DNA of 64,000 nucleotides. It comes from Epiperipatus broadwayi. Lineage: Eukaryota > Onychophora > Udeonychophora > Euonychophora > Peripatidae. This document shows positions 12,901-23,161 of this stretch, in pieces. Within the stretch, counting starts at the first letter, position 1. Each line of letters begins with the position of its first letter. The stretch is from assembly GCA_028023455.1 (NCBI GenBank), contig JAQFVV010000013.1, positions 15,328,258 to 15,392,257 of the forward strand. The letters are read 5' to 3'. The notes below the pieces were generated by a model that did not search any database, was not told where the DNA came from, and was given only the letters and a program-made list of their open reading frames with translations. The position numbers and the translations under genes were made by a program.

Positions 12901-13151
12901 ATCAACATATCACGAAGTGTATGTGACTGCATATCCAAACATAGGTTAATTAGAATAAAATAGGAATAGGTAATAACAAATCTTAGATTGTCAATGGGTG
13001 TTACATTGTGTGAAGAAATTAACAAAGCATAGACGCACCTGTGTGAAAATGAATACACACATACTGTGTAAATGATCATTTTATTGCATTTGACAACATA
13101 TATACATAAAGTTGAAAAAGGAATATTAATTAAATATAATTTTTTTTTTAA
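9961..13151. other. AT-rich stretch, no gene recognised
   Basis: About 3.2 kb. Purine-rich segments (11200-11660 and 12090-12420) give short lysine/glutamate-rich frames such as 12239-12424, but no domain or homologous family is evident. A somewhat GC-richer patch lies at 11940-12080 (GACCGTTTGTCCGCATACC, GGCTGTTTCCGGTTAACCAC). It may be the edge of an old repeat. Confidence 0.35.
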
Positions 13152-13233
13152 ATTGGGTTGTTTCATATTAGACCAGCTTACATTAGATGGATATTGGGTT
13201 GTTTCATATTAGACCAGCTTACATTAGATGGAT
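13152..13233. repeat. Perfect tandem duplication, 41 bp x 2
   Basis: Units 13152-13192 and 13193-13233 are identical and start ATTGGGTTGTTTCATATTAG. The absence of differences implies a recent duplication or an assembly artefact. Confidence 0.9.
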
Positions 13234-14339
13234 ATGAGCACATATACTTGAGTCTCTTATTTATTTATACATTTAATAATTCTTATTTATGTATTGTTAT
13301 GATTACTATTATGATTGAAGTCCATTACATGATTGGAAATTTATTATTAAAATAAATCAGTCTTAATAAACATAATTATCTAATATTCTTGCTGTAGTGT
13401 TATTATTATTATTGTTTTTTTTTGGTTTAGTTATTTAAATAATTGATAACACGTGTTGATGTTAGACATATGTGATTGTCATCAGGAGTGGTTGGTTGCA
13501 ATTGTCATCAGTTTGATTTAGCATCACAACTACTAGTGAACCAAGTATACATGCCTATTTAGATGGGGTGGGTATGGCTTGTGTTGGTTGATCATGGGAT
13601 ATTCATCATCATAACTAATGACTGTACAAGGTATTAATATGAATATTATGTTGTTATCTTAGCATTGGTTAATTGATTATAGAGCTATATAAAAGTAGTC
13701 CCACATCATAACCGAATTGAATATGGGTTATAGGGTTTGAGTGAATATTGATGATGATCATGGATAGTCTTTTATAAGGGGGATCAATAGCACATTTGAT
13801 ATTGACAGTGATACAGTGGGAGCCAAATGTTGTATAAATAGTATTGATGAGAATGGGGGGAGACATGGTAATCTGACGAAATGGTTGTCACAGCTTTGAG
13901 ATCAAGATACCCATAAGTTCTGTACGGTCATGGGTTTGAGTGGAATATGAATGTTAATAGGAGAAAGAGACTAGATACCATTTTGAATCTGTTGGCTTAA
14001 ATCAAAAAATCCCACAAGCTAGCCTTAGCTAACAGATATTCCACCTGGATAGGATTTCCCATTAAATTAGAATGACTACATGGCTGGTAACATATAATGA
14101 TAGTTATAAGTGGAGCCCTGAACCCTTCCATGGTATTAATAAATGATTGTTTATTAGATGGTAACGCATATTGAATCATTCTGTTCCATTCGACATTATG
14201 TACTGTTACAATATATATAAAAATGTTGAGAATAGTTACATTATTTCCTAAGATATAACTAAAATTGAGCATCGTCAGTAATATATTTCCAAAATGTTAA
14301 ATAACTTTTTCATTCTTATTACACTGTTTAAATTAGTAA
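13234..14339. other. Unclassified stretch with slightly higher GC
   Basis: The segment 13440-14270 contains repeated GATGATGATCATGG and TTGTCATCAG-type strings and is less A/T-rich than its surroundings. It is possibly an old repeat. No coding signature or element ends were recognised. Confidence 0.3.
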
Positions 14340-14545
14340 ATCTATAAAGTTTTATTCCTCCTTTGCACTCATCACAATGCTTTATTCATTTCAATTGTCT
14401 TAATATTTTGACTGTTATTTGTTTTCTTTCTCCTTCCAGTTTATCTATTTACAGCTCTGAAGAAGACTGCTAGACAATTGAAACTGTGCAATAATTTAAA
14501 TTAATAAAACATTGTGAAGAATGCAAAGAGGAGTAAAATTATGTA
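14340..14545. repeat. Inverted repeat with PLE-like CTCTGAAGAAG loop
   Basis: The arms pair around a central segment: 14348-14400 (AGTTTTATTCCTCCTTTGCA, CACAATGCTTTATT, TTTCAATTGTCT) and 14473-14545 (AGACAATTGAAAC, AATAAAACATTGTGAAGAAT, GCAAAGAGGAGTAAAA). The loop carries AGCTCTGAAGAAGACTGC (14452-14470), followed by GAAAC. The same AGCTCTGAAGAAG block occurs at 41863 and, on the minus strand, near 58180, beside PLE remains. That resembles the CTCTGAWGAAG...GAAAC core seen in many PLE pseudo-LTRs, some of which fold as hammerhead ribozymes. I cannot show a good stem II here. Confidence 0.5.
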
Positions 14546-17106
14546 ACGACTTTTCAATAATATATAAATAGATAAATGAAATTTTAAAAAGAATATAATT
14601 ATGTCAATTATCAGGAATATAAGATGTCTGTTAATGAAGTACATGATAATGACAAATGATATTGCAATTTCTGAATCTTTAGAACTTGAAATCCAGATTT
14701 TGTGAAGTCATGAGACTGATTACATCTTAAATTTCATTTGATAAAATATTATGGTTCTTATCACAAAGATCTTGTGGCCAAAGATAATGCATGCATCTGG
14801 GATTTGAATCTGAGTCAAATGAAACTGTCTTCACAAAACTTAGAACTTTTCTCTTAGGTAACTGTTCCATAGCCAATCCATTTAACCATTCAAAATTAGT
14901 CAGTAAATGACTATCTAACTATTATAAAACAAGAATGAAAAACTGCTCAAACTATCATTGTACTCTTGAAATTAGTAAGCCTGATGAGTAGTGCTTTTTC
15001 TTTCATTGTTCATCTATAAGGAGTAATTAGAAACCTTTTCCCTGCTATGGACTGTTTATTAAAAAAGCTATTTTATTTAGGATTGTGTTTTGTATGGTTA
15101 ACTGATTTGTTCTACTACTAATATATGATAATTCTATCTCAATTAGTCAGACTATTTATTTTTTCAGTTTCTTCAACTAAAAATCACAAATTCTTTGCTC
15201 ACCAATTAGTGGGCTAACAACTCAGGACAACATGATAAATCTTAATATTATATCAATGCTTTAATTTTTTTTTTTTTTAAATAAGCAATTGAGTTAAAAC
15301 TTACAGATTTAAACCACATGGTATTAGGTTCAAATACTTTCAAGCATTTATGGAATCTCTTCATCTGACTGGCAGGAGATATAATGTGCAGATGTAAATG
15401 TTTTATGGCATTAAAAGGTGGCCAATGAAATCCAATTCTATATGCACAAATAAAAAAAAATATTTAAGTAGGAAAAAAAAATTGCAAACTGTTAATAACA
15501 TGGTTAATTTAAAAAAAGAGAGAAATAATTTTTACTTATATCATTTAAAATCTCATAACTTTTTTATGGAATTTTTCTATGGAAATTTATACTCATTAAT
15601 GCATCCATATCCTTTAAAAATGTTTCAATGCAGGTATATACAATACATAATTGGAAATACATCCATTACTTTAAATGATGTTTTTTTTATTTTTTATAAT
15701 TGACTACTTTTAGAGCAAATATATAAACCAGATTATTAGAATAAAGCAAGTTCAAATGGCATTCAAAAAGATGAATACACTCAACTTTCATTATTTTTCT
15801 TTTACTTGCTGAAATTTTATTCACTAAAGCAGAAGGATATAAAAAAGGTAACTATACATATAGTAAAATGAAATTTAAAAGTTACAAAAGCAAAATGATT
15901 ACAATAGAAACATAAGGGATTCATTAAGTCCCTATGAATAAGCTCTAAATATCGAGTGCTACAGTAAATTGTTTAAAAAATGACAATTACTTTATGCTAA
16001 TATTCAAGCGTTGCCATTAATACACGATATTCTATTCCTAGTGTTCAATCTATCTTTGATGGAGAATTTAACATACATGAAATAAATATTAAACCATATC
16101 AGTGAATGTCCTGAAAAGACTACAGAATTAATTAGCAACTATGCACATTATATAGAACACAGTATTCAAAGATTTAGTACAAATCTTGCCCAAATAAACA
16201 AAAAGTAGATAAAATGATAAATATAATTTCGTTCTAAACCCGTGTGCTTTTTTGTTATTGCTAAGAACTTCATTTTCACATTTATTTTCACTACTTTAAA
16301 ATATTAATAATTTTAGTTTTTTTAAATCTTAATCATTAGAAGACTTAAATAAAGATATTATAAAATATAAATTTATTAAATAACATAATTATTTAATTGC
16401 ACAAAAAATAAAAATCAAAGGTAACTCTTGCCAGGCTCTATTCAAAAATTTGACAATTGGAATCAAACATAGCTGAAATAGATTAGTGGCGGGCAGGATC
16501 TGACCCAAGGGCTGGAGGTTGTTCATATGTGATCTAAGGCAATTAAAAAATAAATTCCAAAGATTTCATAAAAGTTCTCAACAATACAGCCAATATAATG
16601 AATCCTACTACACACGTTATATTTCATTATTTGTTACAATAATTAAACTATGCACAGGTAAACTATTTCTGTTACAATTAATAAAAGATCTTTAGAATGA
16701 ATTCTTGATTTTGAATAGTCCAAGTAATTCTACTTGAGAAATTTATAATTCCCTTGTATTCCATTAATTTTATTATATAATCTAACTTTTCCTTATACAA
16801 ATGTATTAATAAAAATGAACACTTTTCATACTATATTAAAGCAGTCAGTATTTTGCTTTATCTTTATGCAAAAAATGTGAAACAGTCATTACATAGTCTG
16901 CTGCATAGTTAAAATCTCCCCAGCATTCTTCCACAGTGAAGATGATATCTGCTTTTGTGTATAATTAAAGTTAGAATTAATAAAAAGAATTGTCAATTGT
17001 TTTATTTGAAGTATAGTTTTATATGGAACTAAAAAATGGATGATTAAAAAATAATTTTATGTAAAGCACAGATTTGGATTTTTTTTTTTAAAAAAAAAAA
17101 AGAAAA
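14546..17106. other. AT-rich stretch with a small hAT-like end
   Basis: Mostly featureless. A GC-rich patch at 16478-16525 (GGCGGGCAGGATCTGACCC then AAGGGCTGGAGGTTG) resembles the CGGGCCGGATCTGGCCC-type subterminal sequence of some hAT elements, so it may be a solo end. No TIR partner is seen. Confidence 0.35.
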
Positions 17107-17395
17107 TTGTGTTTGAAGAATGGAAAAAGTTGAAAGAATAGATTTCCAACAGCGAAGTATTAAAGAGAATAATCAAAAAGATTGATAAAGCGGAAGAGAG
17201 TTTGAATTGAGCATACACAGTATATATTAAAGAAATTATAAAGGATATGTTGGAAAGACTTGTAGAGACAAGAAATAAATTTATTGATGACTTAAGGAAA
17301 GCAATAGTTCAGATTAAGCCTGTTAATGAATTCAAAAGCAGTTCACTTTATCCTATTCCAGAGCCATCTCTTATAAGCTTGAAAAATCAGTGATT
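17107..17395 (+). pseudogene. Decayed coding remnant, helical, unknown family
   Basis: One frame is open for ~95 codons apart from two in-frame stops. It reads FEEWKKLKE, stop, EVLKRIIKKIDKAEESLN, stop, then an uninterrupted 56 residues that include IKDMLERLVETRNKFIDDLR and KSSSLYPIPEPSLISL, ending at a stop at about 17393. The charged, heptad-like pattern suggests a coiled coil, as in LINE ORF1 or retroelement gag proteins. It could equally be an old exon or chance. No catalytic motif is present. Confidence 0.3.
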
Positions 17396-17493
17396 AACAA
17401 ATAGTAGAATGTACTCCCATCCACATATCAATTTATAGCTTTTGCTTTTATCATGCAAGAAATAGGATTCAAAGCATGAAACTGCACTTATGC

Positions 17494-17605
17494 TGTCAAG
17501 CATTGGTGGTCAAGAGGTCAGTGACAGCTGCTTTACAAGCGGTTGTCCCGGGTTAATGGGTTCGCCTCCCGGCTGATGCCATAACACATGAGAAAAAAAA
17601 AAACT
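17494..17605 (+). mobile_element. tRNA-derived SINE, copy 1
   Basis: The 5' part contains a pol III A-box-like TGGTCAAGAGGTCAGTG and, 40-50 nt later, a B-box-like GGGTTCGCCTCCC. This is followed by GGCTGATGCCATAACACATG and a run of A. It is flanked by an 11-bp direct repeat TGCACTTATGC (17483-17493, 17606-17616). A second copy lies at 22200-22309 on the other strand. The length (~112 bp), A-tail and TSD fit a short tRNA-SINE mobilised by a LINE. It is not a functional tRNA: no acceptor stem closes. Confidence 0.85.
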
Positions 17606-17616
17606 TGCACTTATGC

Positions 17617-18837
17617 ATATAGTAGCCACCTTATCCTTTTACATACTATTCAGACTACCATATTTGCATAGTAATATAGATATGATATCCAATCAGCTAC
17701 CATATATTTGAAGGCCTCAGTTATACATCAAATGTAATTCCCTTTTATAATTTGGCTAGTGATATTAATTAATACTAACAACAATATTCAGTGCTGAATC
17801 TTTGTTCTGATTTATAAAGACAAAAACCAAAAACAAGTTTGGGAAAGGTAATAATATAACACAATACTGTCTGATATCCTGTGATTACTCAAGTTTATAA
17901 CTAGATAACTCTTAAGAAGGATGAAGATAACTACTTTGGCAGCATATGAGAAAGTCATGAGATACTACTATTAGTATTAATTTCAATTTATTTTAATTAT
18001 TTAATAAATTTCTCAATTATCCATGATTAGTAAATAAATAAATGGATAATTAAGATTATTTTATGGCAAGACTAAGTTTAAATGCAATATAGATATAAAT
18101 TAAAATAAAATGGATTTCTTTGGCTTATGTGTCAAATCTAAATATGAAGTTAAAAGAAATAATTTGTAAAGATTTTAATGTCTGGTTCAGATAACTCTTA
18201 TGTCTAAATAGATTAATCAACAACTCAAAAGATAGGGTAAAAAAGATAAGTATAAAATCATATATTCAATTATTTGTCAAGGATCTGGCTGCAATGCTCC
18301 TTTTTATAGTGAGACAAAAGCCAGTATATCAACTCATTTATAACAACACATATATCAATACAAAAACTCTAAAGTGCACTCTCAAGTTAATTCTGTTTCC
18401 TCAAAGCATGAGAAAAATACTGGACATAAATTTTACCCTCAAATAATTAATACTATCTGCAATGAGCCTAATGATAGGAAGATAAAAGAGGCCTGGTTTG
18501 TTGCCAAGTCTAATAATATTATCAATCAAATAAACTCCACTGTGCCATTAAGCATGCACTGGAATATTAATTGGTCAGTATAATTAAATCTGGTACACAC
18601 TAACAAAAGCATGCTTGGCTGAATATTATTAATATCGTTGAATTGTTCCACTCTATATGACACATAAATATACATGTACACATTACTAAGTGAAGGAGAA
18701 ATTGGATTAGCCACATATTCTTATACAGATGAATTACAAAGTATACATTAGAAGTGTAATTAATTTTATTACTTTGCATTTCATATTAACTCATTTGTTA
18801 ATATATATATATATATTAATTTTCCTTTCAAAGTATA
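17617..18837. other. AT-rich stretch, no gene seen
   Basis: Nothing recognisable is seen. A weakly HP1-like string (AATCTTTGTTCTGATTTATA...CAAAAACCAAAAACAAG) around 17795-17840 is too degraded to call. Confidence 0.35.
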
Positions 18838-20560
18838 TGTAATTCTTTTGTGTACATACATGCATATACTGTACTTTATAAAATGAGTTTTATTTATTTC
18901 TTTTATTTAGTTAAATGTACTTTCGGTGAAGAGCACCATAATAATAGCGTTTATGTTTCATAGTGTTGCTGCTTTATTTATAATCCATCTTGATTATTCA
19001 TAAAACGTAAAAACAGTTGATTTAAATATTCTATATGTGTGATAATTGAATGCTGTTTTCATTTCTATTTATCACGTTTTTGTGGTTAGCTATAAACAAA
19101 GTTTTTTTTTTATTTTCCTTTTTGACCATTGCATTCTTTATATATCAAGTTGGCAGACCATAGATGAAAGCTATAATTGTGTTATTTTTCATGATCCCAG
19201 AACACAGACTTATATTCCCTGTTGTCTTTAGGATGCTTTTATAAATATTTGTGCTGTATTATTCTAGTTGCAATTTTGATCTTTGACTATACACACAGAA
19301 AAGGTAGTTTTTTAAAATAATATTTAGCTTTATTACTGCCTAGCATGCTTTATTTTTACTATATCATATTCATGGTATATAGTGGTATGATTACCAGATA
19401 TTACGTTGTCTCAGAAAAGAAGAAAATAATTGAATTACATATTATATGGCTGTGCAACTTTGGTCATTGCACTGGACCTCATATACTATCTGCAGTGTTT
19501 CTTCCATTTGTAATATGTCTTTTTTGTTGTTTATCAGTTTGTTGGGATTTGCTGGGGTTTGGAAGCTCACATATCTTTTTTATTTTCTTCAATAGTTTTG
19601 AGATATAAGGCATGCTGATCCACAGATTTGTGTTATCTTGTAATTTTACATTTTGCTTTTTTTTTTTTTTTTTATGAAATTTTTTCATGTCTTTCATCAT
19701 ATTTTTTTTGCTGTACAGGATACTATATAGATTTTTCATATATTCATTCACATTATTCTTCCTGCCTACTTCGTATTTAAAAAATCAACCACTATATATA
19801 TATATGAAGTAGACAGGAAGAATAATATAGATGAATATTTGAAAGATCTGTGCAGCACTAGGTATAACAAAAAAATACTGATGAAAGAAATTTAAAAATT
19901 CAATAAAAAAAAAAAAAATAAAGCCATGAACCAGCATGCATTATATCTCAAAACTTCTGAATAAAATTTAAAAAATATCTGTGACTCAAAATACAACATG
20001 AGCTTGTAAACATCAGAGAACCCCCAACAGCCTGATAAATAACACAAAAGACAGATTACAAAAGAAAAACAACATAAATAGTATATGAAGTCATGTGTAA
20101 TGGCCCAAGTTACACAGCCATATACTATGGTAAATCAAGGACCAACCTTACAATCAGAATAGCACACCATAAATATTTATATAAGCATGGTAAAAATAAC
20201 CTAGAATGTATGTCTATATTCTGGGACCATGAAAGACAACATGATCATAGCTTTGATCCATGATCTATCAACTTGGTGTGCATACAATGGGATGACTGAA
20301 AAATGAAAGTAAAAGAAGTTTGGTTTACACAAAAACCTGATAAATAGAGGAGAAAACAGCATTCAATTATCACACAGATGGAATATTTAAATCAACTGTT
20401 TTACATATTATGAATAATCAAAATGGATTATAAATAGAGCAGCAACACTATGAAACATGAGAGCAATGATTATGGTACTGGTCACTGAAGTGTAATTAGT
20501 TAAATAAAAGAAAGAAAAAAATAAAACCTGTACATACATACACAAAAGAATTATATATAT
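18838..20560. repeat. Large fold-back, ~1.7 kb inverted repeat
   Basis: The left arm (18838-~19785) and right arm (~19800-20560) are imperfect inverted copies meeting near 19790. Matched pairs include ATTCTTTTGTGTACATACAT with its complement at 20530-20556, AGTGTTGCTGCTTTATTTAT with its complement near 20425-20448, and ATTATTCTTCCTGCCTACTTC with its complement at 19805-19825. The arms carry several indels. There is no reading frame with a domain signature; the 90-aa frame at 19479-19751 is low-complexity. The ends are inexact and no clear TSD was found in the (AT)n flanks. Confidence 0.8.
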
Positions 20561-20934
20561 ATAAGTTCAATCAAAATTAGTTATGCTAATGTCTTTAAAA
20601 TAATGTCTGGCAGATACCTATTGAATGAAATCACTATTGACACAAAAAATTTAAGTAGTAAAATTTATATTGTCAAAAATAATTGATTATTATTATGTAT
20701 AAAAAAGAAGGAATTTAATATTTGAATTTTTGTTTATTTCATTACTGAAATAAATCTTATTAAATTTCCTCAGGAAAATATATGATTTCTAAATATAAGT
20801 AATAAATGGGGGGGGGGGGATTATCAGAAACAGACACCTATAAACAAAAGTTACTAAGTAGTGATGCTTCAGATAAAATATCAAATAAGGTTCTTAGTGA
20901 ATAAATAATCATACAATTGAATAATGCAAATGAA
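20561..20934. other. AT-rich spacer
   Basis: Contains a (G)10 run at about 20809-20819; otherwise nothing recognisable. Confidence 0.4.
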
Positions 20935-21240
20935 CTTAAGATAGAATGGTTAAGGCATATGTATTAACCATGCATACAAAAATTTATATAGCCATAGAAG
21001 AGATCAAATTAAATAAACATCAATTGGAGACCATGAAAGAAATATGAATTATAGTTTTTAATAATAAAAAAATATAGTTACCAAGAGATTATAAAAGACC
21101 TAGAAAAATACTACATATAAGATGGATGGATAAATTAAAAAAGTTTTTTGATGTGATGAGAAGAAGAAAAAGTAGAAATCAGACAAACTGGATTAAACTT
21201 GAAAAGATCTTCATCCTACAGTGGATCAATAATGTTTGAA
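20935..21240 (+). pseudogene. LINE reverse transcriptase C-terminus, remnant
   Basis: The plus strand reads LKIEWLRHMY near 20936-20965. Further on, in an open frame from about 21088, it reads KRPRKILHIRWMDKLKKFFD and then QTNWIKLEKIF, ending at a stop at about 21238. This matches the C-terminal pattern of many RTE/CR1/Jockey-type LINE proteins: a (R)WLGH(V)-x-R motif, then R-P-R-G-R-P-x-x-R-W-x-D-x-(I/V)-K, then a W-x-x-L. The interval between is frameshifted. No RT core remains upstream. It is a 5'-truncated, dead insertion. Confidence 0.55.
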
Positions 21241-22186
21241 AATTATAGTTGTAAAATATTATTAAATGTAAGAACACTTAGAGTTATATGTCAGATTATT
21301 TTCATTTAATTGAATTGTTAAATGATTTTAGAAAATTATAACTTTATATCTACTTTTCCAAATACATTCAACTATTAATACTAAACCATATGTTAGTAAA
21401 CAAGTCAACATTACCAAATGATATTTTCTTTTCCTCAAGTGTTGCTGGCCTATAGACAATAATCGAACATAAAAATTGAATACTGGGTTTAAAATGATGC
21501 TTTAACCAACTATGTTATTTTGCCAAAAGAAGCAATCACAAAAATTTATAAATAATAACAGTCTTTTCATAGACAAGTAATCATCACAAACTTCAAACAA
21601 ATATAATATGATTAGATATGAAGAAGAACTTTTCTTTCTCATAATTAATAGGCAATGCTTAGTGGTAACAGAGTAGGTACAGATAAATAATCCAGAAGTG
21701 GCATTATATATCATGTTTGAAGAAAGTTGCGATGGATAAGTATACATATATATAGTTATAGTAAAAATTATTACATGCCTAAAAGATTCTTCCAGCATTT
21801 CAGAGAATGAAAAGATCTTGCCATAGTGACAGATAAAGTCAAGCAGAGCAAAAGAATGAAATGTTAAAAAAAAAAAATTAATCTGACAGGCATGAACGCA
21901 ATGAGTAAAAAAGAGGAAATCAATCAGAAATAAAAGAATCATATTAATGATAAATGGATATAGATTTGAAGTGAGAATCTTAGATACTCAATTCAAAGAT
22001 TTATAACCAATGCTCGTTGACTAAATTAAACACTATTATGAACATTTATAAGTATATTAAAACCTGTAAACATTAATTAGATGAAATAATTAATTAGCTC
22101 ATCTGCGGTGCATTAAAATGTGTGTAAGGGTAAATGTGGAGATAAAAACTTAGAAATATATACCCTATTGAGATGAGATGGTATTT
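21241..22186. other. AT-rich stretch, no gene accepted
   Basis: The 146-codon open frame on the minus strand (21502-21942) is hydrophobic and low-complexity with no recognisable domain. On balance it is a chance frame. Confidence 0.4.
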
Positions 22187-22199
22187 AACAAGCATATTT

Positions 22200-22309
22200 T
22201 TTTTCCCCATATGTCATAGCATCGGCCGGGACGCGAACTCACAACTGTCTGCAACCAACTACTTGCTTGCAAGGCGGATGCGATGACCTCTTGGCTAACA
22301 ACTCTTGAC
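22200..22309 (-). mobile_element. tRNA-derived SINE, copy 2
   Basis: On the minus strand it has A-box-like TTAGCCAAGAGGTCATCGCA, B-box-like GAGTTCGCGTCCC, then GGCCGATGCTATGACATATG and an A-run. A perfect 13-bp TSD AACAAGCATATTT flanks it (22187-22199, 22310-22322). It shares layout and tail with copy 1 (GGCYGATGCYATRACAYATG) but differs in the middle, so the two are old or come from different subfamilies. Confidence 0.88.
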
Positions 22310-22322
22310 AACAAGCATATTT

Positions 22323-22732
22323 AATGTGCAATTATATGAGAATTTCCTTTTTGTTTGAATCTTTAAATTTACGGGCGATGTTTAGCCAACAGATAAGCAA
22401 AAGGGCTATTTAATTCTCTATGTATTAAATATATGTGAGATGGATAAATATTTTAAATAAAACTGAACATACTTTTTTTTATCTGCTAATTTTTTAAATC
22501 TAAATGGAATGAAAATAACCCAAATATTTCCGCTAAACAACCATTTTTCATATAATAATTGATGTAATGTTTTTTTACTTTTTATTACTATGAAAGTTTT
22601 TAGCAGATACTCCTGAAAGGACATCTGGTTTCTAAGAATATTCAGTTGTGCTCAATAATTTAAAGAGTCAAAATTTTCTCATATATCTTTCAGATTTACA
22701 CCATCTAAAAGACCTTTAGCCGATATTAAATG
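22323..22732. other. AT-rich spacer
   Basis: No feature recognised. Confidence 0.4.
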
Positions 22733-22744
22733 TAGCTGTTTATT

Positions 22745-23149
22745 AATAGGCAAAATAAGTCATAGATCACATGACCCTATTATCTTAAGATTGTAAGTTA
22801 TAAACAATGAGGATTGCCAATTCCTCAACAAGCTTTGTGATAAATGCTTAGCTAGAGAAAGCATTTAAAATATCTCTGTCAGGACCCCTCCCCAAACCTC
22901 TGACCATGGTTTCATGCTCTGGTACTCCTCAGAGAGGTGCTAGGATAGGTTTTAGTTAAATGCTGGCTTTGGGTTGGTGTTTTTAGATCTAGTGTCTGAA
23001 CCTACCCTGGCACCTCTCTGAGGAGTGCCAAAGCATGAAACCATGGATCAGGGGTTAGGGGGGTTTTCTGACAGAGATATTTTAAATGCTTTCTCCAGCT
23101 AAGCATTTATCACAAAGCTTGTTGAGGAATTGGCAATCCTCATTGTTTA
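22745..23149 (-). mobile_element. Fold-back retroposon-like element HP2, full copy
   Basis: The palindrome 22799-23151 has arms of ~150 bp. For example TATAAACAATGAGGATTGCC pairs with its exact complement at the right end, and TTCATGCTCTGG and CACTCCTCAGAGAGGTGC-type strings pair across the centre. A 54-nt non-palindromic tail (22745-22798) lies only on the left. A perfect 12-bp TSD TAGCTGTTTATT (22733-22744, 23150-23161) encloses palindrome plus tail. Read on the minus strand, the element begins with the hairpin end and finishes with the tail ...GACTTATTTTGCCTATT. A deleted sister copy at 58373-58445 has matching ends. No coding capacity. Confidence 0.85.
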
Positions 23150-23161
23150 TAGCTGTTTATT

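Noticed and set aside
13769-13777. Second TATAAAAG on the minus strand
   Set aside because: Expected by chance in this composition and not associated with an ORF or compositional island.
21502-21942. 146-codon open frame on the minus strand
   Set aside because: Hydrophobic, low-complexity translation with no domain, in A/T-rich DNA where such frames arise by chance.
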